NCBI GenBank assembly: GCA_034189035.1
Contig: JAXHVA010000053.1
Location: 1 to 29,569 of the forward strand
Length of the DNA: 29,569 nt
Reading direction: 5' to 3'
Source of the DNA: JAUXFK01 sp034189035
GTDB lineage: Bacteria; Desulfobacterota; UBA8473
The first letter of the stretch is position 1. Every line of letters starts with the position of its first letter. Both the position numbers and the translations under genes were made by a program. Shown piece after piece: positions 7,685 to 17,680 of this stretch. The notes under the pieces were generated by a model, which saw only the letters and a program-made list of their open reading frames with translations, was not told the DNA's origin and did no database searches.

Positions 7685-10600
7685 ATGCAACAAGAAACAC
7701 TATTCAACGAAAATGTCCTTTATAAAGAACCCGCTTTAAAAAAACTATTACAGGCCATTTACCAAGATAAAAAAAGTATACACGCTACTGGCTTAAAGGG
7801 TTCCTTCAAATCATTCCTTATATCCCTCTTAAAAGAGAGGTTGCAAAATCCGTTTGTCGTAATAACCCCATCCATAAAAGAAGCCGAGGAGTTATGGAAC
7901 GATCTTCAATTCTTTTTAAAAGAAGATATGTCTAATGGATTAAAACAGCAAAGTAAAAGCCTTTTATTCCTTCCATGGGATGCATTTCCATTCAGCACAC
8001 TATCACCTTCTCAGGAAAATATCTGTCAAAGGCTGGAGACTCTATACCTGCTTTCACAGGGGTTTTCACCTGTAATCATTACTACCCCCTATGCATTGAT
8101 GCAAAAGGTTATGCCACAACAATACCTCGAGCAGACCATTGAAACTCTATTTGCCGGTTTGGAAATCGATCGGGATCGCTTAATCGGCAAGATGATTGAC
8201 GGGGGATACACTCAAGTAAGTCTGGTTGAAGAAAAGGGGGATTACAGCGTTCGTGGAGGAATCCTTGATCTCTTTCCCCCTCTGTTTAAAAATCCGATCA
8301 GACTTGAGTTTTTTGGGGATAAAATCGATTCTATCAGGCAATTCGACCTGCAATCCCAACGCTCATTAGCCGCCCTACAACAGATCGTTGTCCTCCCTGT
8401 CAAGGAAGTAATCTTTAATAGAAGGACTATTGATAATGCAATCGAAAAAATAAGAACAAAGGCAGATGAAAATAACCTGCCAAGAAAGACAAGGGATATC
8501 CTTCTTTTTGATATAAAGAATTCTGTTTGTTTCCCAGGGATCGATTTTTTCCTTCCTTTTTTCTACTCAAAACTGAACTCTCTGTTTGACTATCTCTATG
8601 CAAACACCTTGTTTTTATTAAGTGAACAATGGGAGATAGAAAGGGAAGGATATAAAATCGAATATGAGATTGATGAAAGCTATAGATTATCCCATAAAAA
8701 AGAAGGCTTCTATCCTGAAGTCTGGGAATTGTACCTACCCTATGATGATGTCCAATCAAATCTCGATAGATTTCAGAGAGTCTTTCTTAATAGATCGGAT
8801 ATTGATGAGGCCAAGGACACGCAAATCAGTTTTTATACACAAGGAAATGAGGATATTCAAAGAGAGTCTTTATCTGTAAGCTCTGATAAAGGAGTATTGT
8901 ATTCTTTTGTAAAAAGGATATTATCATGGTTGGAAGACAGTTATCGGATTATCCTCGTATGCCATACCCAACACCAGGCCAGAAGGCTCTTTGACTTCTT
9001 ACAGGACTATGAACTGCCTGTTGATATCGATCTTGAAACATCCTTATATCTAGATATGCCATCTGCCAATAGCAATACACATACAATGATACCAAAGCTT
9101 TCCATACAAGCAGGCAGCCTCCTCTCGGGTCTTTGTTGGCCTCAGGCAGGAATTGTACTGATAACAGAAGAAGAGATCTTCGGTCGAAGAAAGAGAAGAA
9201 AGCCACATATAAAGCCTCTTGAGGACTATAACATATCGACATTTGGTGAACTTAAAACGAATGATTATGTAGTTCATATAGATCATGGTGTTGGAATATA
9301 CCATGGATTGGAAAAACTCACTATAGATAAAACAGAAAACGATTATATCCTTATTGAGTATCGGAATAGGGATAAACTCTATCTGCCTGTTACCCGGCTA
9401 AATCTCCTCCAAAAATATATGGGAGGAAAAGATCATTCAATAGTGCTTGATAAACTCGGTGGACGTTCCTGGGAGAAGAAGAAGAAGAAAGTAAAAGAAT
9501 CCATAAAAAAAATGACGCAAGAGCTTCTAAAATTGTACGCCACACGGAGTATACAAAAAGGGTTCGCTTTCTCAAAGAGAGACATTTACTACAAAGAATT
9601 TGAGGCGGCCTTTCAATATGAAGAAACCCTGGATCAGATAGATGCGATCGAAAGTGTATTAAAGGCCATGGAAGACGATAAGCCTATGGATAAGCTCATC
9701 TGCGGAGACGTAGGTTTTGGTAAGACCGAGGTTGCTATTCGAGCCTCGTTTAAAGCGGTTATGGATGGCAAACAGATCGCTGTATTAGTTCCTACAACCA
9801 TTCTTGCGCAACAGCACTATCAGACTTTCATTGAGAGATTCGACTCATATCCGGTCTTTATAGATGTGCTCAGTCGATTCAAATCCAAAAAGGAACAGAA
9901 AACGTCCCTCAGTAAACTGAGACACGGTGAGATCGATATCATGATAGGGACGCATCGACTCCTTCAAAAAGACGTAATATTTAAGGATCTGGGATTGTTA
10001 GTCATCGATGAAGAACACCGATTTGGCGTGTCCCAAAAAGAAAAGTTGAAAAAACTCAAAAAAACAGTCGATGTGATCGCTATGACAGCCACCCCTATTC
10101 CAAGGACACTCAATATGTCCCTTATGCAAATCAGAGACTTGAGTATAATCAACACACCCCCAGAAAATCGTCTTGCCATAAAGACCTATATCACCAAATT
10201 TGATGATAATACGATTCGAAGGGCGATACTCAAGGAAACACAGAGGGGAGGTCAGGTATTCTTTGTCCATAATCGGGTAGAAAGTATGCCTGCAATGGTA
10301 AGGTATCTCAAAAAAATCGTTCCTGAAGCAAGGATGGGGTTTGCCCATGGGCAGATGCAAGAGAGGGACTTGGAAGATATAATGATGTCTTTTTTTAAAA
10401 AAGAGATTAATCTACTTGTATGTACGACCATTATTGAATCCGGTCTGGATTTCCCTTGCGCCAATACGATTATCATTAATCGTGCTGACAAACTGGGCTT
10501 GGCACAGATGTATCAGTTGCGGGGAAGAGTAGGAAGGGGAAAACAACAGGCGTATAGTTATCTTCTGGTACCTGGGAAATATCTTGTATCAAAGAATGCC

Positions 10601-11242
10601 ATGAAACGTTTAAGGGCACTCTCTGAACTCACTGAGTTGGGATCCGGATTTAAACTGGCGGCCCACGACCTGGAGATACGAGGTGCAGGAAACATGCTGG
10701 GGACTTCACAGTCCGGTCATATCGCTACTGTTGGTTATGAAATGTATATGAATCTCCTGGAAAAGACGATCAAAGAGCTGAAAGGCGAAGAGATAACCTA
10801 TGAAATAGAGCCGGAAATCAACTTAAATGTATCTGCCTATATTCCACAGGACTATATTAAGAATACCAATCAGAGACTTTTGGCCTATAAGAGGCTTTCT
10901 CTTGTTCATTCAGATGAGGATGCTGAAGATATCAAAGAAGAACTTAAAGATCGATACGGTAAAATTCCATTGTTTGTAGAGAATCTACTCGAACTCGTAA
11001 AGATCAAGAATCTTTTAAAGAAATTTCTTATAACAGGCATTGACTATAATGGAAAAGAGGTTGTATTATCATTTGATCCAAAGGCTGAAGCCTCTGTGCC
11101 AAGGATTGTTGAGCTTATCACTAAGGAACCGAAAAGATTCAGGTTTTCTCCTGATTTAAAGTTCGCAATCGCCTTTGAAGGGAACGATTGGAAGAATATC
11201 TATAAAGAAGTTAAAGAATTAGGTTTTCATGAATATTCATAA
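7685..11242 (+). CDS. mfd: Transcription-repair coupling factor Mfd
   Basis: A 1185-residue ATP-dependent DNA translocase that removes stalled RNA polymerase at lesions and recruits UvrA for excision repair. The N-terminal UvrB-like region contains GDYSVRGGILDLFPP (about 183-200). The RNA-polymerase-interaction/CarD-like segment is near LKTNDYVVHIDHGVGIYHGL (about 522). The superfamily 2 helicase has Walker A GDVGFGKTEV (about 673-682), DEEH in VIDEEHRFG (about 772), TATPIPRT (about 801) and QLRGRVGRG (about 945). The C-terminal TRCF domain is present (near YIPQDYIKNTNQRLLAY). Length is normal and the frame is intact. The ribosome binding site is weak (CAGG). gltX follows after 34 bases, suggesting co-transcription. 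Confidence 0.97.
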   Translation: MQQETLFNENVLYKEPALKKLLQAIYQDKKSIHATGLKGSFKSFLISLLKERLQNPFVVITPSIKEAEELWNDLQFFLKEDMSNGLKQQSKSLLFLPWDAFPFSTLSPSQENICQRLETLYLLSQGFSPVIITTPYALMQKVMPQQYLEQTIETLFAGLEIDRDRLIGKMIDGGYTQVSLVEEKGDYSVRGGILDLFPPLFKNPIRLEFFGDKIDSIRQFDLQSQRSLAALQQIVVLPVKEVIFNRRTIDNAIEKIRTKADENNLPRKTRDILLFDIKNSVCFPGIDFFLPFFYSKLNSLFDYLYANTLFLLSEQWEIEREGYKIEYEIDESYRLSHKKEGFYPEVWELYLPYDDVQSNLDRFQRVFLNRSDIDEAKDTQISFYTQGNEDIQRESLSVSSDKGVLYSFVKRILSWLEDSYRIILVCHTQHQARRLFDFLQDYELPVDIDLETSLYLDMPSANSNTHTMIPKLSIQAGSLLSGLCWPQAGIVLITEEEIFGRRKRRKPHIKPLEDYNISTFGELKTNDYVVHIDHGVGIYHGLEKLTIDKTENDYILIEYRNRDKLYLPVTRLNLLQKYMGGKDHSIVLDKLGGRSWEKKKKKVKESIKKMTQELLKLYATRSIQKGFAFSKRDIYYKEFEAAFQYEETLDQIDAIESVLKAMEDDKPMDKLICGDVGFGKTEVAIRASFKAVMDGKQIAVLVPTTILAQQHYQTFIERFDSYPVFIDVLSRFKSKKEQKTSLSKLRHGEIDIMIGTHRLLQKDVIFKDLGLLVIDEEHRFGVSQKEKLKKLKKTVDVIAMTATPIPRTLNMSLMQIRDLSIINTPPENRLAIKTYITKFDDNTIRRAILKETQRGGQVFFVHNRVESMPAMVRYLKKIVPEARMGFAHGQMQERDLEDIMMSFFKKEINLLVCTTIIESGLDFPCANTIIINRADKLGLAQMYQLRGRVGRGKQQAYSYLLVPGKYLVSKNAMKRLRALSELTELGSGFKLAAHDLEIRGAGNMLGTSQSGHIATVGYEMYMNLLEKTIKELKGEEITYEIEPEINLNVSAYIPQDYIKNTNQRLLAYKRLSLVHSDEDAEDIKEELKDRYGKIPLFVENLLELVKIKNLLKKFLITGIDYNGKEVVLSFDPKAEASVPRIVELITKEPKRFRFSPDLKFAIAFEGNDWKNIYKEVKELGFHEYS

Positions 11243-11276
11243 GAATAATTCTTTTACTATTTAATAAGGTGGTGAA

Positions 11277-12686
11277 ATGTCAGAGATACGAACCAGATTT
11301 GCCCCAAGCCCTACAGGGTATTTACATATTGGCGGTGCAAGGACAGCCCTGTTTAATTGGCTATTCGCAAGACATAATGAGGGGAAGTTTATCCTCAGGA
11401 TAGAAGATACGGATCGCATCCGTTCAACAAAAGAGTCCATCCAGGCTATTTTCGATGGCATGGAATGGCTAGGACTCAATTGGGATGAAGGCCCTTACTT
11501 TCAAAGTAAACGGTCTGATACTTACAGGCACTACATTGAGAAACTTCTGAAAACAGGGAAGGCGTATTACTGTTACTGTACCCCAAAGGAGCTTGAGGAG
11601 AATAGAAAACAGGCCATGGCCGAGGGGAAAAAGCCAAAGTACATTGGGAAATGCCGAGAACTCGATGCGCCAAAAACGGATGAGCCCCATGTTGTAAGAT
11701 TCAAAACACCAACTAAAGGATGCACAAAAGTAGAGGATTTGATTAAAGGGGAGGTGATCTTCGAAAACGAAGAGCTCGATGACCTTATTATCCAAAGGTC
11801 CGACGGATATCCGACATATAACTTTGCAGTCGTGGTGGACGATATAACAATGGGGATTACAGATATCATCAGAGGGGATGACCACCTCAACAATACACCA
11901 AGGCAGGTCCTGCTTTACAATGCCCTCGATTCACCAGTACCTCGATTTGCACATGTTCCCCTTATACTGGGTATTGACAAAACACGTTTAAGCAAACGGC
12001 ACGGTGCAACATCGGTTATGGCTTATAAGGAAATGGGCTACCTACCGCACGCCATGGCAAACTATCTGGTGAGACTAGGATGGTCCTATGGAGACCAGGA
12101 GATATTTTCAAAAGATGAACTGATAAAGAAGTTCTCGCTGAAAAATGTTGGAAAATCTGCCAGCATTTTTAACCCGGAAAAGCTCTTGTGGGTAAACTCT
12201 CAGTATATAAAAGAGGAAAATCCTGAAACCCTGGCAGAGTTACTCGTTCCTTTTCTAGAAAGAAGGGGATTGCATATCCATGATATTGGACTTTTACAAA
12301 AGATAATCCCTCTGTTACAAGAAAGGAGCAAGACATTTCTCCAGATGGCGGATTCATCCGAATTCTTTTTAAAAGAAGATATTGTATACGAAGAAAAGGC
12401 CGCCAAAAAATTTTTAAAACTGAAACTATTGGATCTATTCCATATCCTTATCGAAAGATTCGACCAGACAGAAGACCTCAATCAAAGGGCAATAGAGGAG
12501 ATATTCCAAAACGTATCTACTTTGAAAGGGATGAAACTCGTCAAGCTCGCACAACCGGTAAGGGTGTCTTTGACAGGCAAGACTGTGAGTCCCGGGATAT
12601 ATGAAGTGATCGAGGTGCTCGGCAAGAAAAGAGTGATTCAGAGGCTTCGTAAGGCTATAGAATTCATAAAAGAAAAAGGGGAATAG
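11277..12686 (+). CDS. gltX: Glutamyl-tRNA synthetase
   Basis: A 469-residue class I aminoacyl-tRNA synthetase that charges tRNA-Glu in the cytoplasm. The HIGH-type motif is in FAPSPTGYLHIGGARTALFN (residues 8-27), and the KMSKS-type motif is DKTRLSKRHG (about 233-242). A zinc-type Cys pattern, YYCYC followed by GKCR, is near residue 100. Length and domain order are normal. The start is supported by AAGGTGGTGAA directly before the ATG. It lies 34 bases after mfd and ends 24 bases from the convergent pdxA gene; no clear terminator is visible in that short gap. Confidence 0.97.
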   Translation: MSEIRTRFAPSPTGYLHIGGARTALFNWLFARHNEGKFILRIEDTDRIRSTKESIQAIFDGMEWLGLNWDEGPYFQSKRSDTYRHYIEKLLKTGKAYYCYCTPKELEENRKQAMAEGKKPKYIGKCRELDAPKTDEPHVVRFKTPTKGCTKVEDLIKGEVIFENEELDDLIIQRSDGYPTYNFAVVVDDITMGITDIIRGDDHLNNTPRQVLLYNALDSPVPRFAHVPLILGIDKTRLSKRHGATSVMAYKEMGYLPHAMANYLVRLGWSYGDQEIFSKDELIKKFSLKNVGKSASIFNPEKLLWVNSQYIKEENPETLAELLVPFLERRGLHIHDIGLLQKIIPLLQERSKTFLQMADSSEFFLKEDIVYEEKAAKKFLKLKLLDLFHILIERFDQTEDLNQRAIEEIFQNVSTLKGMKLVKLAQPVRVSLTGKTVSPGIYEVIEVLGKKRVIQRLRKAIEFIKEKGE

Positions 12687-12710
12687 GGCTGCCTGTCATT
12701 TCTAAAAAAC

Positions 12711-13718
12711 TCATATGCGCTGTAGTCTTTTGACCGCCATAGATGCCGCGAGTTTGATTGCGTTTTTTAGGCTTGTTTCATCTGCCTTTCCTGTGCCTGC
12801 AATATCGTATGCAGTTCCATGATCCACTGATGTCCTGATTATCGGCAATCCAAGGGTTACATTCACAGCGTCTTGAAAACTCAATAACTTTAACGGGATA
12901 AGGCCCTGATCATGATACATGCATATAACCACATCGTACTTCCCACGGGATGCATAGTAAAAAAGAGTGTCCGCAGGCAGGGGACCGATCGCATCGATCC
13001 CTGCCTTTTTTGCCCTGTTTACTGCAGGCAGAATTATCATCTCCTCCTCATCCCCAAATAACCCGCCTTCCCCTGCATGGGGGTTTAAAGAGGCCACTGC
13101 CAGTCGAGGTCTCCATAGGCCAAAATCCTCCTTAAGGGAACGATCCGTTACCTCGATGATCGTATATATCCTCTCAGTCCCTAAAAGGCCCGCTATATCT
13201 TTTAAACTACAATGGGTTGTTGCCAAGGCAACCTTCAGCCGCTTTCCGACCAGCATCATTACATAGTCTTTGGTCTTCGTAAGCTCTGCAAGAAGTTCAG
13301 TATGCCCTGAAAAGGTATACCCCGCTTTGTTGATCACCGCTTTGTTGATCGGGGCAGTGGCTATAGCTTCTATCTCTCCATTAAGGGCTAATCTCGCTCC
13401 TGTCTTTACATAATCTATTATGGCCTTTGCGAATCCTCCATTTCCTCTTCCAAAAACGAGCGTATTCACATCTATGTTGGAGAGGTTTACTACATTTATC
13501 CTCCCTGCCTCGTATTTAGCGGCTTGCATATCTATCGTTGCATATACACGAACCTCTGATTCAAGGATATTTACTGCCTTTGATATGATCCCTTGCTCAC
13601 CGAGTACGACAGGCCTGCAGACATTGAAGATTTCAGGATCTGATAGGGCCTTTACAATGACTTCAGGGCCTACCCCTGCAGGGTCTCCCATTGTAATCCC
13701 AACTATCGGAAGTTCCAT
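12711..13718 (-). CDS. pdxA: 4-hydroxythreonine-4-phosphate dehydrogenase
   Basis: A 335-residue NAD(P)-dependent dehydrogenase of the pyridoxal phosphate (vitamin B6) pathway, acting on 4-phosphohydroxy-threonine. Family marks are the N-terminal GITMGDPAGVGPEV, the metal and substrate region FSGHTELLAELT, SLNPHAGEGGLFGDEE, GPLPADTLFYYASRGKYD and MYHDQGLIPLK with a metal-binding His, then TSVDHGTAYDIAGTGKA near the C-terminus. Some PdxA-like proteins act in other pathways (PdxA2, phthalate-type), but the overall pattern fits PdxA. It starts 11 bases after the CBS-domain gene with only a weak ribosome binding site, which suggests translational coupling. Confidence 0.93.
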   Translation of the reverse strand: MELPIVGITMGDPAGVGPEVIVKALSDPEIFNVCRPVVLGEQGIISKAVNILESEVRVYATIDMQAAKYEAGRINVVNLSNIDVNTLVFGRGNGGFAKAIIDYVKTGARLALNGEIEAIATAPINKAVINKAGYTFSGHTELLAELTKTKDYVMMLVGKRLKVALATTHCSLKDIAGLLGTERIYTIIEVTDRSLKEDFGLWRPRLAVASLNPHAGEGGLFGDEEEMIILPAVNRAKKAGIDAIGPLPADTLFYYASRGKYDVVICMYHDQGLIPLKLLSFQDAVNVTLGLPIIRTSVDHGTAYDIAGTGKADETSLKNAIKLAASMAVKRLQRI

Positions 13719-13729
13719 ATTGTAATCCG

Positions 13730-14209
13730 TTACTCTTGAGTATCCTCGGAATTTTCATCACAAGGCAAAAGGGTGCGCAGAATATCCTCTTTACCTACAA
13801 CACCTATCAGCTTGCCTTTATCCATAACTGGAAGGGTATGGAGCTTTTTGTCTACCATCAACCTGGCAATATCCTCGATGCTGCTTTCAGGACCCACAGT
13901 AATTGGTTTTGGGGTCATCGCCTCAGCAACAGTGGAGGCAACGATTTTTTTGACTTCATTTTCAATATTTTTGCGGGAGACGAGAGGAATGAAGCCATCG
14001 AGGAGTGTAAAAACGGATGGGATGGGAAGCTTTTTCTGCTGAGCGATAAGATCACTCTGACAGATAATTCCAACCAGGTTTCCCTGTTCGTCCACTACCG
14101 GCGCTCCATTCATAAGGTTATCCAGTAGTAATTTTGCGGCCTTGTTAACCTCGGTTTCTGGAGAAACGGTTAAGACCTCTTTTGTCATAATATCCCTGGC
14201 TGTAACCAT
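13730..14209 (-). CDS. Two-CBS-domain protein
   Basis: A 159-residue protein made of two CBS domains: VTARDIMTKEVLTVSPETEV through VGIICQSDLI (about 1-65), and VAEAMTPKPITVGPESSIED through LIGVVGKEDILRTL (about 93-150). CBS pairs bind adenosine nucleotides and act as energy or ligand sensors; this one has no attached effector domain. AAAGGAGCGGTATT precedes the ATG, a good ribosome binding site. It is 11 bases upstream of pdxA and 127 bases downstream of the carboxyltransferase remnant. The partner protein is unknown. Confidence 0.9.
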   Translation of the reverse strand: MVTARDIMTKEVLTVSPETEVNKAAKLLLDNLMNGAPVVDEQGNLVGIICQSDLIAQQKKLPIPSVFTLLDGFIPLVSRKNIENEVKKIVASTVAEAMTPKPITVGPESSIEDIARLMVDKKLHTLPVMDKGKLIGVVGKEDILRTLLPCDENSEDTQE

Positions 14210-14336
14210 AATACCGCTCCTTTCGACTTATTATATAACTGTGTTGATTGTTGTCAAATGAAATCAAACGCACCGTTTCATTAAAGTAATTAGATAGTAA
14301 CGGGCTGTTGCGCAAACCCCAGTGCACAGAACCTGA

Positions 14337-15693
14337 TTACAACTGGATGATCCCGTGTTTTTCCATGGTTTTTCATCGACTTTGTTCTCAAGGGAGTCAA
14401 GAAAACTGATCAGTATCGCCCTCGAAGCCTCTGGTTCAATAAAATCGTCTATATATCCTCTCTCAGCTGCCATATATGGGGTAATCCAAATATCATTGTA
14501 TTCCTGTAAACACTTTCCCCTTATTTCTTGGGGGTTCTCTGCCTTTGCAATCTCCTTTGCATAAAGAATACTCGTCGCTGTCTCTTGGCCCATAAGGGTA
14601 ATCTCTACAGTTGGCCATGCAAATACAAAATCAGATCCAAAGGGACATTACAGATACATAACATAACTGTACACCTGCATATGAATTTCTGATAATCAGT
14701 GTTATCTTTGGTAATGAGGCCTCAATAAACGCATGGAGCATCTTGGAACCATGCTTTATGATCCCCTTTTTCTTCTCGTTTTGGCCAATCATTACCGCAG
14801 GTGAATCCTGATTATGTACGATGGGGATATTATATGCATCACAAATCCGTACAAATCTGGTCTTAACCTGTAAAAAGTAACCGTTATCCACGATCTCCCT
14901 TATTATCCTGTACATATCAAACGGGGTTTTGGAATGATCCGGCAGTATATTCATGATATCCCTGTTCATCCGAGCAGGGTCATCCCCTGTTTCGTCAACA
15001 GGCGGTTTCTCCCTGTTGTTTGAGTGCATGAAGCTTAAGAGCTCTTTCGTAAACTCAATCGCCTCTGCATCATCCTTGGCAACAAAATCGCATAAATCAG
15101 TTATCTCGCTGTGAAGTTTGGCCCCACCAAGTTCTTTCTCTGTCTTATCATCACCAAGCTTGTCTTTACAAAGGCAGATCCTCCTATGTACATACGACTT
15201 ATACCGTCTACCATTTTATAACTAAAGTTGGTCAATGCGGGGTCATATGCAGCTCTGCCCCCACAACTGCCCAACAAGAGGGTGATTTGACGAATTACCT
15301 CGGAATCAATGATCTGGACAAATGGAGATCCGCATTTTCCTGCTGAGTCGATAACCTTACAGATCTTTTTGCCGTGCATCTCCCCGAATGTCCCTGCAAC
15401 AACCGTAAAATCCTCTGATGCAACAAAGGCATTTCTCCCCAATATCTTTCCGTTTCCTGTAACAACCGCATCCGCAGGGATTTCCTTTCCTTCCATGCCG
15501 AAAAAAGTGCATCTGTGCTTTACCAGCTCATCAACCTCCATAAATGTTGAGGGGTCAAAGAGCAGATCAATCCTTTCTCTGGCATTCAATTTCCCACGTC
15601 TGTTTTTTTTCTCTATGCTTTTTGGACCACCCATTTCTAAAATCTTTTTCTTTCGCTCTCTTAGATCAGATATCTTTCAACGTTCGTACTCAT
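14337..15693 (-). pseudogene. Acyl-CoA carboxyltransferase subunit (PccB/MmdA type), decayed
   Basis: Fragments of the biotin-dependent carboxyltransferase beta/alpha-decarboxylase family run in order: start MSTNVERYL (ATG 15693, behind AGGGAGGGG), LRERKKILEMGGPKSIEKKN, RGKLNARERIDLLFDPSTFM, FGEMHGKKICKVIDSAG, LLLGSCGGRAAYDPAL, MVDGISRMYIGG, then NNREKPPV and FCDAYNIPI-like RICDAYNIPIV, KITLIIRNSYAG, ETATSILYAKEIAKAENPQE and the end PWKKHGIIQL (stop 14337). At least four frame breaks are needed. Two internal pieces are missing: the SGGARIQEG segment, and about 45 residues before the CDAYN segment. The enzyme would have moved carboxyl groups between biotin and acyl-CoA. The start overlaps the TRAP permease stop, so it belonged to that operon. 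Confidence 0.85.
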
Positions 15694-17680
15694 CTTTATA
15701 CCCCTCCCTAAGGTTATTTGATTTTACGAAATAGCCAGCAACCATTCCAATGATCAACCCAATCACTGTACATGCTGCCATTACATTAAAAGAATCCCTG
15801 GCTAATTGGTTGAATATATTATCCAAAAGGGCAGAACTGGAACCATGAGACAGCACTGCATAAAACGGCAGCTTCTCCCCGGACAGGGCAGCAGGTCGTA
15901 TCAGAAATCCTGTGATACCACCTGCCACAGCCCCTAAAATCCCAAGATCCATCATGTATGTGTCTGCAAAGATGCCCTTGAGTTTATAAAATGTTGCCCC
16001 GCTGAATATATACGCAAAGAGATAGGTAACAATTACAATGAGTACCATTACTTTCAAAATATCGAGATAGGATCCATTTAGGCTAAAGCCCGGCATATAC
16101 CCAAAGAGAAAAGGGCCTAAATAGAGGAATTTGGCAAATTTAAAAGAGGTAAAGGCAGTGCGCCACATATTGGCTTGAGCAATGGTTGCACCTGCAAAAG
16201 CAGCAATACATACAGGCGGAGTAATATTCGAATCCTGTGATAACCAATAGACAATCATATGAGCAGCTATAGGGTTGACCCCCAAATATGTTAATGCCGG
16301 AACAGCAACAACAGCGGTTATCAAATAGGCAGCAGTTACCGGAACCCCCATGCCAAGCACAAGCGAGGCCAGGGCTATCAGCAGGATGGTTAAGACCAAT
16401 GAGCCCCCTGCCATTTCAATCATGATATCCGCAAAGGTTAATACAAGACCGCTGAAGGTGAGAATGCCGATAATAATACCAATAATTCCGACTGTGGCCC
16501 CTATCTTAAGGCTGTTTATTGTACCTGTTCTGGATGCATCTATAAATCCCTTTACACCTATGCGTGTCTCTTTTTTAAACCAACTGATAACTACACAGCT
16601 TATCAGACCTGCAATTGCAGAGTATCCTGGTGAATATCCTGTGAGCATCAGTACTGTGATTACAAGCAAGGGAATCGTGTAGAACCATTCTCGTTTAAGG
16701 ATTTCCCAGGCGCTGTATCTGTGTTTTTCTCCTGTGAGATTGTGAATCCTGGCTTCATAGTGAACCATAACAAAGACACTGAAAAAATACATGGCAGCCG
16801 GGAATAATGCTATCAGCATTATTTTAGAGTATGGCAAACCCGTAAGCTCTGCCATAATAAACCCGCCCGCACCCATAATCGGCGGCATGAACATACCCCC
16901 AATTGAGGCTGCAGGCTCAATACCGCCTGCCACATGTGGTTTGAACCCGGCCTTTTTCATCATGGGAATTGTAAATGCTCCTGTAGATACTGTATTTGCA
17001 ATTGCACTGCCGGAGATCGATCCAAACAGACCGCTGGCAATCACAGATACTTTGGCAGGGCCTCCGGTTTTGTGTCCAACAGCAGCTAAGGGCCAGTCAA
17101 TGAAAAACCGCTGTGCACCACATCTTTCTAAGAACGCACCAAAAAGAACAAAGAGGACCACATAGGTTGCAAGCACATTTGCCATAATACCGAATATACC
17201 ATCGCTCTTATAAAAGATACTCGTACATAGCTGGGGAAACGAATCCCCTGCGTGGGATACTATATCCGGCATATGAGCCCCATAGACCCCATAAAAGAGC
17301 ATCAATATCCCTATAAACACAAAGACATTACCAACTACCCGCCGGGCCAATTCCACGCTAATAATGACGCCGATCGTTGCGATGAGCATATCGATCCTTG
17401 TTTCAGCACCAATACGGTAATTTATTATCTCAAAATTGAGCATCCAGTAACCGATGGTTATGATGGAGAGCGAGATGAGGACATAATCGAGTATGCGCAT
17501 AATCGTGGATCTGGACTGGTAGAGTAAAAAAACCAACACATACGTGATAATCACATATATCCCTCTGTGGTACTGTGTGGCTGCTGGCTCGATTACAGCC
17601 GAATAGGAATAGAAGAGTACCAGTATTACGGAAAGCGTATCGAAGATTATCTGTTCAAACCCTCTCAGTTTATCATACAT
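15677..17680 (-). CDS. TRAP transporter fused permease (TAXI type, DctQ-DctM fusion)
   Basis: A 667-residue polytopic inner-membrane permease of the fused TRAP class, with a DctQ-like N-terminal part and a DctM-like large part. Visible marks include many hydrophobic spans, AYVVLFVLFGAFLERCGAQR-like sequence in the DctM core, GGPAKVSVIASGLFGSISGS, GFKPHVAGGIEPAASIGGMF, MPPIMGAGGFIMAE and LGMGVPVTAAYLITAVVAVP. It uses an ion gradient to take up an organic acid delivered by the TAXI protein. The ATG at 17680 overlaps the binding-protein stop as TAATG. A longer TTG-start frame (17707) exists but is less likely. The 3' end overlaps the start of the carboxyltransferase pseudogene by 17 bases. The substrate is unknown. 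Confidence 0.92.
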   Translation of the reverse strand: MYDKLRGFEQIIFDTLSVILVLFYSYSAVIEPAATQYHRGIYVIITYVLVFLLYQSRSTIMRILDYVLISLSIITIGYWMLNFEIINYRIGAETRIDMLIATIGVIISVELARRVVGNVFVFIGILMLFYGVYGAHMPDIVSHAGDSFPQLCTSIFYKSDGIFGIMANVLATYVVLFVLFGAFLERCGAQRFFIDWPLAAVGHKTGGPAKVSVIASGLFGSISGSAIANTVSTGAFTIPMMKKAGFKPHVAGGIEPAASIGGMFMPPIMGAGGFIMAELTGLPYSKIMLIALFPAAMYFFSVFVMVHYEARIHNLTGEKHRYSAWEILKREWFYTIPLLVITVLMLTGYSPGYSAIAGLISCVVISWFKKETRIGVKGFIDASRTGTINSLKIGATVGIIGIIIGILTFSGLVLTFADIMIEMAGGSLVLTILLIALASLVLGMGVPVTAAYLITAVVAVPALTYLGVNPIAAHMIVYWLSQDSNITPPVCIAAFAGATIAQANMWRTAFTSFKFAKFLYLGPFLFGYMPGFSLNGSYLDILKVMVLIVIVTYLFAYIFSGATFYKLKGIFADTYMMDLGILGAVAGGITGFLIRPAALSGEKLPFYAVLSHGSSSALLDNIFNQLARDSFNVMAACTVIGLIIGMVAGYFVKSNNLREGYKDEYER

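Noticed and set aside
9050..9304. Antisense ORFs within mfd (also 9964-10360 and others)
   Set aside because: Shadows of the intact mfd frame without independent signals.
13736..14128. 130-codon plus-strand ORF opposite the CBS-domain gene
   Set aside because: The minus-strand frame has two clear CBS domains and a good ribosome binding site; this one is a shadow.
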